Of a stretch of DNA of 64,000 nt, positions 40,066 to 49,235 are shown piece after piece. Made by a program: the position numbers and the translations under genes. The notes beneath the pieces are model-generated. The model did not search any database, was not told the origin of the DNA, and worked only from the letters and a program-made list of their open reading frames with translations. This DNA comes from Leptospira vanthielii serovar Holland str. Waz Holland = ATCC 700522 (lineage in GTDB: Bacteria > Spirochaetota > Leptospiria > Leptospirales > Leptospiraceae), in the NCBI RefSeq assembly GCF_000332455.1, contig NZ_AOGY02000042.1, positions 62,001 to 126,000 on the forward strand, in the 5' to 3' direction. Each line of letters starts with the position of its first letter. Position 1 is the stretch's first letter.

Positions 40066-42681
40066 TTAGTTCCCTTTGGCCATAAGGAATTTTTCCATAA
40101 ACTCGGTGATGTCCCTGATGTTTCGGTTGATCATCTTACGAAGTTCTGGTGGGATATTTTGTGATTTGATCACTCTGTAATAGTTCAAAGCATTTTTTAG
40201 CATCTTACGACGTGCAAACTCTTGGGCCTTCATAAGCATAGGTTTGTATTTATAATACGAATATTCCATAATCGAATAATTCTTCGACAAACGAAACGCA
40301 TGCGGAATTTTTCCAAAATCATAAGTGAGTGTTAAAAATGGTGCGTCGTCTGCTTCGGGGGGTTTGAGTTCCAAAACCCCATGGATGATTTTTTCCGGTT
40401 CATCCTCTGTGGCTTTTTCGGCCATCTCATCCAGTGGGATAGGAGATTCTTCCTCAGCAATCTCACCCAAGTTTCCATCGACGATTTCAATTTCGGGAGC
40501 CTCTACATCTTCGAGGGCTGGCCCTTCGCCAGCAGTCGCACCACCCGCCTCTTCTTTGAGTTTGCGGTCACGAAAGACTTCATCCGCATCGGGTAGGCCA
40601 ATCCTTAAATCTTCACTCGTTAACGGCCGATTGGTGAGCTCTACTTGGATCGGTAGATCCGTCTCGATGATGGTTTCTGATTTCTGTTGGTCTGGGTCCT
40701 TTGCCGCAGGTAAATCTGCCTTTGGTGAAATTAACTTTTCCGTTTGAGGATCAATAGGATCTGGGAGTTCCAACTCTTTGCGAAGAGCATCCGTTGTGGA
40801 GTCAAACCAATTCGGTTCTTCGCCTGACCCAGCTTTTTCTTGTGGGTGGAGAGGAGGTTCCTTTTCATCCCTACGCAGATCATTTGGATCAGGAAGACCA
40901 ATGGGTTCAAGACCCCAATCCTCAGGCAGTTTTAAGTTTGGTTGGTCGGGGAAATATGGTTTTAGTAAATCATTGAGAGAGGCTTCTTCTCCTTTGGCCT
41001 CTAGCTCCTTTGCTTTTTTTTCAATTTTCTTTAGGGCTTGGTTTTTTAAAAAATCTTCCCGTTCCAGGAATCGGTTTTTCTTTCTTCTATCCTCACCAGA
41101 CCTTCGATCCTTTCTTCCCGCTAGGTTGGTTCGCCTGTCCGCATTTTTTCTACGTTCCTCACCAGACCTTCGGTCCACCAGAGGCAGGTCTTTGAATTGT
41201 TTCCAATCATTGGAAAAAAATGTGTCTTCCGGAAGATCAAGCTCTGAAACATCTTTTTTGGAAATCTGATCCGCTAGCGTCTGTAAGTCGAGAGGTTGGC
41301 GCAGACCACCTGGGGCCGTGGGACTTCCCAAACCACCTGGCATACCCGCACCAGGCATGTCTGGGGGAACATAAAAAGGACCAACAATTCCCGATCCCGG
41401 TGGTGCCATAGGAGCGCCTGGAAATCCAGAAGCCAGTCCCCCCGTCGTCAAACCTTGGTTTAGTGATTGTAAGAGTTGGTCTTGGTTTTGTGCGACCTTG
41501 GGATCAAATCCTGGTGCTTGCGGTGATGATTGTAAAAACTGGTATACTATTGGGTGAACTAATTGGTTTCCACCGGAAACGTTTTGGTTGATCTGAGGGC
41601 CAGAGATGGGGCTTGGGCCTTGCGCAGGTGAAGGTTGGATTGGTTTTCCTGCGGGTGTTGCCGTCTCAACAGCGTTTGGCGGAAGTGGGGGCGGAGGTAA
41701 TTGCGATGTCTGCTGCGCAGAAGATCCAGTACTTTGTGGCAAGGATTGGGGTGATTGCGGAAAGTTAGGTGGCGGAGAACTTTGTGCAAATTGAATGGCA
41801 CGCGCAATCGATTCTGCAAATAGTTCAGAGACTTCTTTTAAGGCACCCACAAGATCGGTGAGATCTTTGTCAGGTTTTGTGCCAACACCAGGTTTCTGAT
41901 CTTTTTTCTTTGGTTTTTCTTTTCCTAATGGATCCTGTTTGGATTTTTCGTCCTTTCCTGGTTCGCCTGGTTTTCCAGAAGGAGGATTGTCTTCTAAAAA
42001 CTCTTCTAAGTCCTGGATGTTTTTCTTTATTTTTTCTTTGATCTCTTGGTCAGGAATTCGGTTCCCCGTCCGTTCAAAGATCTCGATGGCTTCTTCTACT
42101 TGTTCGGCTTCAACAAGTGCCTCTGCATTCAGGAGTGGTCTTCTATGAAAGGAATACTTCGAATTTTTGGAAATGATATCATCTGCAGAAAAACTAATAT
42201 CCGGTTTTTCCCTTCGCGGTCGTTCACCAGATGAAGGAGATTCCGAACCCTCTTCTCCAAATTCACCTAACGGAAGGTCGCTGAGAGATTTGGGTGGTTT
42301 CTGTTTCTCACGTCTTCCACCTCTACCGGACTTTGGCTCTTTTCCAGAATCTTCACCAAGAGCTTCCCCTTGTTCCTCTTCTTCCTCATCAAAATCGGAA
42401 AGTCTTTCCGAAAGAGGTTTTGGTTTGGATTTAGGTTCCTTGGGATCTGTTTGGAAATTTAATTCTTGGCCACGACCACCAGAAGATGGCCTTTCTTTTT
42501 TTGGTGATTTTGATTGAGGTTTTGTATCCTCAACTTCCGCGGATTGTCTTTGTTTTTGTCTCCGTTTTTGGCGAGGACTTAAGTCAACATTGGGCCTACC
42601 ACCCCCTTCGCTCCCAGCGATATCATTGAGGTCGGCACCAGCGCCGGAAAGACCGAGTAACATCATTAGGGTGGTTAACAT
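40066..42681 (-). CDS. Large low-complexity protein with duplicated helical ends
   Basis: 871 residues. A short hydrophobic N-terminus (MLTTLMMLLGLSGAGA) is followed by long Lys/Glu/Ser-rich then Pro/Gln-rich disordered stretches. Residues about 181-231 and 809-871 hold similar helical segments (for example EEAIEIFERTGNRIP and KNALNYYRVIKSQNIP, each followed by a second helix with NIQDLEEFLE or NIRDITEFME). An Arg-rich block near 505-545 repeats DRRSGE. I recognise no family. It is a lone gene with no strong partner, possibly a scaffold. Confidence 0.8.
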   Translation of the reverse strand: MLTTLMMLLGLSGAGADLNDIAGSEGGGRPNVDLSPRQKRRQKQRQSAEVEDTKPQSKSPKKERPSSGGRGQELNFQTDPKEPKSKPKPLSERLSDFDEEEEEQGEALGEDSGKEPKSGRGGRREKQKPPKSLSDLPLGEFGEEGSESPSSGERPRREKPDISFSADDIISKNSKYSFHRRPLLNAEALVEAEQVEEAIEIFERTGNRIPDQEIKEKIKKNIQDLEEFLEDNPPSGKPGEPGKDEKSKQDPLGKEKPKKKDQKPGVGTKPDKDLTDLVGALKEVSELFAESIARAIQFAQSSPPPNFPQSPQSLPQSTGSSAQQTSQLPPPPLPPNAVETATPAGKPIQPSPAQGPSPISGPQINQNVSGGNQLVHPIVYQFLQSSPQAPGFDPKVAQNQDQLLQSLNQGLTTGGLASGFPGAPMAPPGSGIVGPFYVPPDMPGAGMPGGLGSPTAPGGLRQPLDLQTLADQISKKDVSELDLPEDTFFSNDWKQFKDLPLVDRRSGEERRKNADRRTNLAGRKDRRSGEDRRKKNRFLEREDFLKNQALKKIEKKAKELEAKGEEASLNDLLKPYFPDQPNLKLPEDWGLEPIGLPDPNDLRRDEKEPPLHPQEKAGSGEEPNWFDSTTDALRKELELPDPIDPQTEKLISPKADLPAAKDPDQQKSETIIETDLPIQVELTNRPLTSEDLRIGLPDADEVFRDRKLKEEAGGATAGEGPALEDVEAPEIEIVDGNLGEIAEEESPIPLDEMAEKATEDEPEKIIHGVLELKPPEADDAPFLTLTYDFGKIPHAFRLSKNYSIMEYSYYKYKPMLMKAQEFARRKMLKNALNYYRVIKSQNIPPELRKMINRNIRDITEFMEKFLMAKGN

Positions 42682-42843
42682 AAAAGGGTTCTACTCTTTA
42701 TTTTCGAGGTTTCCTATACAGTAACTTAAGGTATATTCAAAGAATATTCGATTTCCTAGCATTTTACGGGGGTTTTCGGGCCAAAATGACCGCAAGTTCT
42801 TTTTCTGCTTGACACAAGAGAAATTCTTGCGTTCCATGGTGGC

Positions 42844-43248
42844 ATGAAATCCGTTGCGAAAAAAAATCTCAGCTTTGCCTCCTCACCGGACAATGCAGAC
42901 GGGTTGCAGTTAAAAATCACATTCGACGAAGACACAAAAACTGCCTTCGGTGATTACACCTGCCCCGAAAAATACCAGGGTTTACCGGATCAAATCCACC
43001 CAGGAATTATATCCACCATCCTAGATGAAATCATGGTTAAGATCAACGAAGCGATGAATTTCGAAACCACAACAGGTGAATTAACCATTCGTTTCTTACA
43101 ACCTGCAAAAGTGAATGAACCATTGCACTTACGTGGTTGGTTTGTGAAAAAGAACAAAAAAATCATAGAAAACCGTGCTGAAATAGAAAATGAGATCGGC
43201 AAAATAGTGGCCCGCGGAAAAGGTAAATATATCGAAGCTGAAGACTGA
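42844..43248 (+). CDS. Hotdog-fold thioesterase (PaaI-like)
   Basis: 134 residues. A hotdog-fold core with [21 protein letters not shown], where the His-Pro-Gly and following acidic residue form the usual PaaI-type helix, then [22 protein letters not shown]. It probably hydrolyses an acyl-CoA. The frame ends five bases before tRNA-Leu on the same strand, so both may be on one transcript. Confidence 0.85.
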   Translation: MKSVAKKNLSFASSPDNADGLQLKITFDEDTKTAFGDYTCPEKYQGLPDQIHPGIISTILDEIMVKINEAMNFETTTGELTIRFLQPAKVNEPLHLRGWFVKKNKKIIENRAEIENEIGKIVARGKGKYIEAED

Positions 43249-43253
43249 TTTAT

Positions 43254-43340
43254 GCCGGTGTGGTGGAATTGGTAGACGCAGTGGATTCAAAATCCACCGA
43301 TGGTAACATCATGCCGGTTCGATTCCGGCCATCGGTACCA
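43254..43340 (+). tRNA. tRNA-Leu (anticodon CAA)
   Basis: 87 nt with CCA encoded. Acceptor stem GCCGGTG/CATCGGT (with two G-T pairs), anticodon stem GTGGA/TCCAC around TTCAAAA, a long variable arm (GATG...CATC) as in Leu tRNAs, and a T-arm GCCGG-TTCGATT-CCGGC. It reads UUG. Confidence 0.96.
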
Positions 43341-43348
43341 ACAGTAAT

Positions 43349-44122
43349 TTAGTTCGAATCTCTCTCGCAAGCCTTTTGATAAAAATCTTCTTCGATGGTA
43401 TCAATGGCTTGTAAGACAAGGTTTATTTCTTCTTCTTTCATCTGATCAAAGATTCCTCTCCCCTCTTTTAGAATCGAAACTCCCAATGTAATTCCTTTTC
43501 TATCTTCCTCTGTATACAAACTACCCTTCGATTCCATCTTAACGAGTATATCTTCCATAATCAAAATAATTTTACGAATGAGTTCTGCATCGGAAAACAC
43601 TTTGAATAAAGCACCAATGTCTTTTCGAAAAGCATCGGCTTTCTTTTTTTCTACTTTAGCAATGAGGGAATCCATTGCAAATTCTGATTGTAATAAACTA
43701 ACTTTGTTTTCTCTTCTATCAAGTTCCAAAACAAGTTCTTCTTCAAACTGATGGGCGGTCACATAGGAATGGAGGGCCGCAAGGCCTGCTTTTAATGCCA
43801 TGGGAAAATGTTTTCCAAAACGAAAGATAGACATGGTCAAGTTTCCAAGGATTCCCCAAATTTTTGTAGGATGGTTTACAAAACCAGATAACGCATCAAA
43901 GGCGGAGTCCAATTCTTTCCGTTTGGAATATTCAGGATACAGGTACTCTAAAAAAAAATGCAACAATTGGTCAATTTTAGAACGAGGTATCGAACTAAAT
44001 TCAGGGTATAATAACAAATTTTCCGGCGAGTATCTCTTCTGGAGAGACTTTTGGTACATCGTGATCAACTCTTGAAAGAGTGGATGGCCGAGTACTTTTG
44101 AAGATTCTTTTTTTGGTTTCAT
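43349..44122 (-). CDS. Hypothetical helical protein
   Basis: 257 residues, almost all helix, no signal peptide or clear membrane helix. An N-terminal HPLFQELITMYQKSLQKRY is followed by amphipathic helices and a Lys/Glu-rich middle (AKVEKKKADAFRKDI). No family recognised. It is the last gene of the operon that begins with the M16 peptidase genes, 15 bp after the amidase. Confidence 0.75.
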   Translation of the reverse strand: MKPKKESSKVLGHPLFQELITMYQKSLQKRYSPENLLLYPEFSSIPRSKIDQLLHFFLEYLYPEYSKRKELDSAFDALSGFVNHPTKIWGILGNLTMSIFRFGKHFPMALKAGLAALHSYVTAHQFEEELVLELDRRENKVSLLQSEFAMDSLIAKVEKKKADAFRKDIGALFKVFSDAELIRKIILIMEDILVKMESKGSLYTEEDRKGITLGVSILKEGRGIFDQMKEEEINLVLQAIDTIEEDFYQKACERDSN

Positions 44123-44137
44123 GAGTGTATCAGTGAT

Positions 44138-45478
44138 TTATAAAACATCATCAAAATAAGTTTCATACCTTTCCCAATTTACTTTTTTACCTTTTGGGTT
44201 ATAAGGTAGATTGACATTTTTTTTCACATCCAGACCAACAAACAAAGAGTAAATGCCCACTGCCAAGGAAATGGCCGTCTCTTTTTTGTTTTGGGTAAGG
44301 TATTTCATATCACGGCTTCGGTTGACATAACCAATTTCGATAAAAGCACAAAGGGCATTGGTATAAGTCGGAAGGCTGTAAGTAGATATATAAGGTTTTT
44401 GGATAGGACCAAGTTCTGGATAAGGAGAGTTTTTTTCTTTTAATTGGACGGGGAGTCCATATTGGACAAAACGCATCAGTTCCTTAGTTACATAGTGGTT
44501 GTCACCACCAAATCCTTCTTTTCCCCCTTCCCTTCTCCACTCTTCTTTTTTTCCCTTTTCCCTTTCCCAAAACTTTCCTGTTTCCGAAAAGTCTTCGTGG
44601 GTTGTGGCGTAAGGGCCTGGTTTTCCAATTTGTTTTTCCCAGTTAGGTTCATCGGCATATCGCCAGCTAATCATATTTTGGCGGTATCCTTCAAACTTGG
44701 AAACATCGGCTTCTTTCCCATTTTTTTTAGACCAATATCCATGTAGATAAATCCAAGTATCCGCCATGGCATTTTCCAACTTGGACCATCCCGATTGAAA
44801 AACGAGCCAGTCCGACCAAGGGCCGTTAAGAAATGAGTTCTGTGATTTTTTCTTTTCCGATATTTTTTTGATTTGGGAGAATGTTTTGTAACCTGGGGTG
44901 AGGACTGCCCCCATTCCCCCTGTTTGGCCTTTACTAGCAGGATTCAAATGCAGTGACAAAACTAAATGAGGTTTTTGTTCATTGATTTTAGACAATCTTC
45001 CTTTCCGACGAACACCTGTTTTTTGGTCTGGGAAATCATACAACCGGTAGGTGGCATTGGGATCATCGGATGTGGGATCCTCATCAAAGGATGATTCACG
45101 AGTGAGTTTACTTTCGAAGGTAACTCTTGTATAATCTGTTTTTTTGGAGAATAATTGAAGATACCCTTCAAATTCTTTCCAACCGGCATCTGTCTCTGTT
45201 AGTTTTAAGATGCGGTGAACTTCTTTGGCTAAGTCAAGGACTACCTTTCTTTCGGTGATGTTTCCATGTTCCGTACCTTGTTTGTATGTTTCTAAGTAAG
45301 TTTGGGTGACACTGTCATATTTGTCCCCATGTTGCGCCTTGGGATCTTTGGCAATTCCCCCGTGGCCTGGATCCACAACAATACGAAAGACTGGTACCGC
45401 TCCCAAGGAAAAGGAGAAAAAAACAAAACCAAAAATGAAGAAAAGTCTACGAAAGAATAATGAAGATAAAAAAAGCAC
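44138..45478 (-). CDS. N-acetylmuramoyl-L-alanine amidase (AmiC/Amidase_3-like), secreted
   Basis: 446 residues. A signal peptide (FFIFGFVFFSFSLGAVPV) precedes an Amidase_3 catalytic domain: VDPGHGG (zinc His), SLHLNPA (zinc His) and FIEIGYVNR (Glu). An insert of about 150 residues rich in Trp, Lys and Glu lies between the second and third motif. It would cut the amide between N-acetylmuramate and L-alanine. The start is GTG at 45478. The only good binding site (GGAG) lies in the 3' arm of an 8-bp hairpin at 45488-45513. Confidence 0.88.
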   Translation of the reverse strand: MLFLSSLFFRRLFFIFGFVFFSFSLGAVPVFRIVVDPGHGGIAKDPKAQHGDKYDSVTQTYLETYKQGTEHGNITERKVVLDLAKEVHRILKLTETDAGWKEFEGYLQLFSKKTDYTRVTFESKLTRESSFDEDPTSDDPNATYRLYDFPDQKTGVRRKGRLSKINEQKPHLVLSLHLNPASKGQTGGMGAVLTPGYKTFSQIKKISEKKKSQNSFLNGPWSDWLVFQSGWSKLENAMADTWIYLHGYWSKKNGKEADVSKFEGYRQNMISWRYADEPNWEKQIGKPGPYATTHEDFSETGKFWEREKGKKEEWRREGGKEGFGGDNHYVTKELMRFVQYGLPVQLKEKNSPYPELGPIQKPYISTYSLPTYTNALCAFIEIGYVNRSRDMKYLTQNKKETAISLAVGIYSLFVGLDVKKNVNLPYNPKGKKVNWERYETYFDDVL

Positions 45479-45487
45479 GATGGGTCA

Positions 45488-45513
45488 TTCTCCGCACCCA
45501 GGGGGGCGGAGAA
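45488..45513 (-). promoter_or_regulatory. Hairpin sequestering the amidase ribosome binding site
   Basis: On the minus strand TTCTCCGC (45513-45506) and GCGGAGAA (45495-45488) pair exactly around a ten-base loop. The 3' arm contains GGAG, the only Shine-Dalgarno-like stretch before the GTG start at 45478. It could reduce translation or act as a terminator of the upstream gene. Confidence 0.55.
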
Positions 45514-45531
45514 AAGAAAAAGTTTAAAGTT

Positions 45532-46278
45532 CTATTTTGTAGGTTGGCTAAAGATTTGGTTTCTGTTATCGCTTAAGTCTTTACCGTATTTATCAGTGAT
45601 GGCTTTTTTGTCCGCTTCTGCTTCTTTGAAATCAGAAAGGATTTTGATTCCATAATCTTTGGCAATCCGGTAATGTACGATAGCATCGTAAAAACGATCG
45701 TCACGAGACATGTCTGTAGCTAATCCCATTTGTCCATAAGCAATGCGAAGTTTTTGTTGGCCTTCTGCAATCTCACGGTAAGGAACCACTACTTTTGAAC
45801 CTTCTTGGGAGGATTCCACAAGTTGGGATTGTTCTTGGCCTGTGATTAAATCAGCACATTCAGCAAGTAAGTTCTGTGTTTTGGTATCATAGTTTTTTGA
45901 AAACTTACCCATGAGAGTAGAGATATCTTTTTCCAAAGTAACCATCGCTTTCCCCGAAGCAATGTAAGCACGTCGGTAGTAATAACGTAAAACCACTTGG
46001 TAATCTTTTTTGATTTTGTCTAGGGCCGCTTTCGAATCAGGAACTTCATCCCCAAAGTTAGCAGTCACAATCGTTAATAGTTTGATGGCGTTAATGACGC
46101 GGTCTTTGTTATTTTCAGAAATATTCTTATATTGTTTTCGTTCTAAGTTGTTCCCTTGGTCTAGTTTGTCGAGTTCCTCAAAGGACTCTTTCCCTTTTTC
46201 GGGAGCCCCAGACTCTTGTGCAAGCAGAGACAAACAAAAGAAACAAAACGAAAGGATGATGAAACTATTTTTTAACAC
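45532..46278 (-). CDS. Secreted helical protein of unknown function
   Basis: 248 residues from GTG at 46278, which has AAGGAG ten bases upstream; the longer frame from 46377 is not supported. A Sec signal peptide (LKNSFIILSFCFFCLSLLA) has its cut before QES. The mature part is long amphipathic helices with many Lys/Asp/Gln residues, including RYYYRRAYIASGKAMV and YDAIVHYRIAKDYG, which recall a TPR-like fold. Function unknown; a periplasmic role is inferred from the signal peptide. Confidence 0.78.
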   Translation of the reverse strand: MLKNSFIILSFCFFCLSLLAQESGAPEKGKESFEELDKLDQGNNLERKQYKNISENNKDRVINAIKLLTIVTANFGDEVPDSKAALDKIKKDYQVVLRYYYRRAYIASGKAMVTLEKDISTLMGKFSKNYDTKTQNLLAECADLITGQEQSQLVESSQEGSKVVVPYREIAEGQQKLRIAYGQMGLATDMSRDDRFYDAIVHYRIAKDYGIKILSDFKEAEADKKAITDKYGKDLSDNRNQIFSQPTK

Positions 46279-46336
46279 GAAACTTACTCTCCTTAAACCA
46301 AGGAGCAGAATAGCCGAGATTACAGGGGTTTGACTA

Positions 46337-46996
46337 CTATTTTTTATCCTTTTGAAAAAAGAGTAATCCATCACCAACAGAATACAATGTATAACGAAAA
46401 ACTTGGGATTTCACCTCATCCCAAAGAGACATGACGGCCAAATCAGATGGTTTCTTTGGATCGGGATGAAGGACTCGTCCATGCCACAACATATTATCGA
46501 ATAAAAAACTGGCTCCTGGTTTGGAATCTCTCCAAAGGATTCGAAAAATTTCAGGGTAGGTAATTTTATCACAATCTATAAAAAAAAGATCAGAATCGAT
46601 CCATTCCTCTCGGTTCTCCTGTAAGTATTCCAAAACGGACGCGGTGACCCGTTTAACATGAATTTGGTCCCAGATTCCCATTTTTTTGGCATACTCATCT
46701 AGAAGGGCCGCCTGCTCCTCATACCGGTCCACAGTTACAAACTGCGAATTCGGGGAACCCAAGGCCATCCAAAGTGTCGAATACCCAAGGCCCGTCCCTA
46801 ATTCCAAAACTTGACTCGGTTTCAAAAGAGAGACCAAATGAGACAACACAGCTCCCGTGGCAGCAGTCACAATAGGAATGTTCTTATCTTTGGCATACGT
46901 TTCCATTTCCGAAAATATGGGATTTGGTTTGTACACCAAACTAGAATCTATATAAGATTCCAATTCTGGGATATAAATACTCGGTCTTGGTTTCAT
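46337..46996 (-). CDS. O-methyltransferase (CCoAOMT-like)
   Basis: 219 residues. The SAM-binding motif VLELGTGLGYSTLWMA, VTVDRYEEQAALLDEYAKK and DLFFIDCDK, then PGASFLFDNMLWHGRV, match the family of small class I O-methyltransferases (YrrM/TrmR-like in bacteria). The substrate may be tRNA 5-hydroxyuridine or a small molecule. The start overlaps the MBL-fold stop by 4 bp. Confidence 0.85.
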   Translation of the reverse strand: MKPRPSIYIPELESYIDSSLVYKPNPIFSEMETYAKDKNIPIVTAATGAVLSHLVSLLKPSQVLELGTGLGYSTLWMALGSPNSQFVTVDRYEEQAALLDEYAKKMGIWDQIHVKRVTASVLEYLQENREEWIDSDLFFIDCDKITYPEIFRILWRDSKPGASFLFDNMLWHGRVLHPDPKKPSDLAVMSLWDEVKSQVFRYTLYSVGDGLLFFQKDKK

Positions 46997-47835
46997 GTTT
47001 TGGGAGGTAAAAAAAGAGAAATGCGATCTTTCAGAATTGGGGGAACTTTTTTACGAAGGATATCGTTTAACTCGCGATAACTATAACGTTTCGATGGGTG
47101 GATGAGAACAATAGCTTCATTTTCAAAAGCGGTCGCATGTTCAACAATTTCATCAAAATGGGTATGACCCCATTCCCGTGCACGACTCACATCCCTCTTC
47201 TCACAATAATAAGTGCATTCCATAAATAGAATTTTACTCTTTCGAACATCTTCATTTTCTAATACATATTCAATTTTTGTATCTCCAGAAAAGGAAACCA
47301 GAGGGACAGAGATTTCTTCCGTAGGATCTTCGCCCAAATCTTTTTTGTTTCGAATTTCTTCGGAATTGAGACTTGTCCACTCTTTCTTTAACTTACGTTT
47401 GGTTTCATAAACCGTATAACCTTGAGAAGGAACTCTATGAAAACTTTCCCAAGGTTTAAAAAAATAACCTGGTTTTAAATCTACTCTGGTCCCAAACTCG
47501 AGGCCAACAAGTTCACAATCGTAATCGAAACCTTCAATTTCGGAATATAGTTTTAGAATTTGCGACATCTTTGGTTCTAAAGATTTGGGAAGGTAAATTT
47601 TCGGGACGGGAAGTTTGCGAAGGCTCCGTTGTGACACATAATATGGAATTCCACAAGAATGATCCAGATGGGCGTGCGATAATAGAATTCTTCCGATATG
47701 GATTTTATCAGGATTGATAAACCCAAAATCAAACATAAAGTCAAGAGAAGGACAAATGATGGATGTCCGAATCCCACCTTCGGACAAACCTTCAAATTTG
47801 GTTCCTTTGTATTCGAAACTAGCAGTTAACATCAA
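46993..47835 (-). CDS. MBL-fold hydrolase, RNase Z-like
   Basis: 280 residues. The metallo-beta-lactamase motif LLSHAHLDHS (zinc ligands), FSGDT and GHTHFDEIV are present. The fold resembles tRNase Z but lacks the long exosite arm, so a tRNA-processing role is possible but not certain. The ATGA overlaps on both sides link it to the M16 gene upstream and the methyltransferase downstream. Confidence 0.82.
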   Translation of the reverse strand: MMLTASFEYKGTKFEGLSEGGIRTSIICPSLDFMFDFGFINPDKIHIGRILLSHAHLDHSCGIPYYVSQRSLRKLPVPKIYLPKSLEPKMSQILKLYSEIEGFDYDCELVGLEFGTRVDLKPGYFFKPWESFHRVPSQGYTVYETKRKLKKEWTSLNSEEIRNKKDLGEDPTEEISVPLVSFSGDTKIEYVLENEDVRKSKILFMECTYYCEKRDVSRAREWGHTHFDEIVEHATAFENEAIVLIHPSKRYSYRELNDILRKKVPPILKDRISLFLPPKT

Positions 47836-49235
47836 TCTTCCGGATTTATTACCTTTACCGATCCTTTCCAGGATTGTTCCAAAGTTTTGGGCCCCACAAC
47901 CGTAACCAATAATTTGTCCGATTGGAAATAAAGATTACCCACTCTTTTTAAGTCAGAGAGAGTCAATCGGTCGATCTCCTTTCGGAAGTTCTGTAAATAT
48001 CCTTCTGGCATTTTATGATCACGTCTTCTCACTTCGCTGGCAAGAGTTCGTTTATCATCTTCAAATTGAAATACAAACTGGTTGATGATGGCATTTTTTG
48101 CCCGAACCAGTTCTTCTTCTGTTAAAGAGTCAATGAGTTTGGGTTGGATGAGTTCTCGCATAAGGGAGAGAACTTCTTTTGCGGATTCCGTTTTGGTCAT
48201 CGCAAAAAACTGGATGGTTCCATAATTTTCTTGGAATTCAGTATTACTCCCCGCCGAATAAGCAAGACCCCTATTGTTTCGAATCTCTCTCATATAATAG
48301 GAGTTAAACCCACCAGCACCAATGATATAATTTAAAACTTGGATGGCATAAAAATCAGGATGGTTGTGTTCAGGAAGGACTCCTATCATAGAAATAAATG
48401 TTTGGTTTACATCTTTGGCCACCAAACGAATTTCCTTTCCTTCTTTTTTTACATTTTCAGACAAGATCAATGGCGTAATGAGTTCAAAGTCCTGTGTTTT
48501 TGATCCCTCTGCCAACTTCGGCAGGAAGTTCTCCCAGGATTTCAAATCAAAATCACCAGTCAAAAGGAACCTTCGTTTGGTCTCACTTAAGATTTCTTTT
48601 TGGAACTGGACAAGATCAGCGAGTTTCAGAGATTCTAACGAAGAAAGCTGCATAGAAGTTCCTGCAATGGTTCCACGAAACAACGCCTCCTTCGCTTTTC
48701 TTGATCCAAGTGCCGTCGGGTTATCATTTCTACGTTTAATCTCTTCACCTAACTTTCCTTTGGTGGTAACCATCAAAGACTCATCTAAATTTGGTTCTGC
48801 GAAAAAAGACCGCAAAACAGGAAGGACTTCCTTCTCTGTGGATTTCAGGTAAGCGATGCTGAATATTGTTTTTTCATAATCGATGGAAACTGAAAAAGAC
48901 GCTCCGTAAAACTCGAGTGTTTCTAAAAACTTCTCTTTGGGAAATGTTGCCGATCCTGACAACTCCCAACTATCTTCTAATAATCTGGCAATTTCGACAG
49001 ATCGTTTCCTTAAATGTTTTTTTCCATGGTAAACATAAATGTCCGCATACACGATAGGAAATTCTGCATTTTTTAATGAGAATACTTCTACACCTGAGGG
49101 TTGTTCTACTGATGTGATTTTTGGCACTTCAAACTCCAATGGTTTGAATTTTAAATCCCGAACAAACTCCCCCATCTCCCGAGCCGAGAGACCAGAAACG
49201 ACAACTACAAAAAGAATTAAATAAATACGTTTCAT
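47832..49235 (-). CDS. M16 peptidase-like protein lacking the zinc motif
   Basis: 467 residues with a signal peptide (IYLILFVVVVSGLSA). The M16 fold is clear (two halves, with YIIGAGGFNSYYMREIRNNRGLAYS in the C-terminal half), but no HxxEH is present, so it is the non-catalytic partner of the next gene. Such active/inactive pairs form the two halves of the closed peptidase chamber. It follows the active gene with a 4-bp overlap. Confidence 0.88.
   Translation of the reverse strand: MKRIYLILFVVVVSGLSAREMGEFVRDLKFKPLEFEVPKITSVEQPSGVEVFSLKNAEFPIVYADIYVYHGKKHLRKRSVEIARLLEDSWELSGSATFPKEKFLETLEFYGASFSVSIDYEKTIFSIAYLKSTEKEVLPVLRSFFAEPNLDESLMVTTKGKLGEEIKRRNDNPTALGSRKAKEALFRGTIAGTSMQLSSLESLKLADLVQFQKEILSETKRRFLLTGDFDLKSWENFLPKLAEGSKTQDFELITPLILSENVKKEGKEIRLVAKDVNQTFISMIGVLPEHNHPDFYAIQVLNYIIGAGGFNSYYMREIRNNRGLAYSAGSNTEFQENYGTIQFFAMTKTESAKEVLSLMRELIQPKLIDSLTEEELVRAKNAIINQFVFQFEDDKRTLASEVRRRDHKMPEGYLQNFRKEIDRLTLSDLKRVGNLYFQSDKLLVTVVGPKTLEQSWKGSVKVINPED

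Noticed and set aside
40994..41180. Short repeated DNA near 41094 and 41154 as a possible CRISPR or mobile element
   Set aside because: The repeat is a coding repeat of DRRSGE-type codons inside one frame, not regularly spaced with unique spacers.
40325..42517. Several long plus-strand frames of 100-160 codons
   Set aside because: They lie antisense to the large Ser/Pro/Glu-rich gene. Such biased coding sequence keeps other frames open; the antisense products are Ser/Arg/Phe-rich with no ribosome binding sites.
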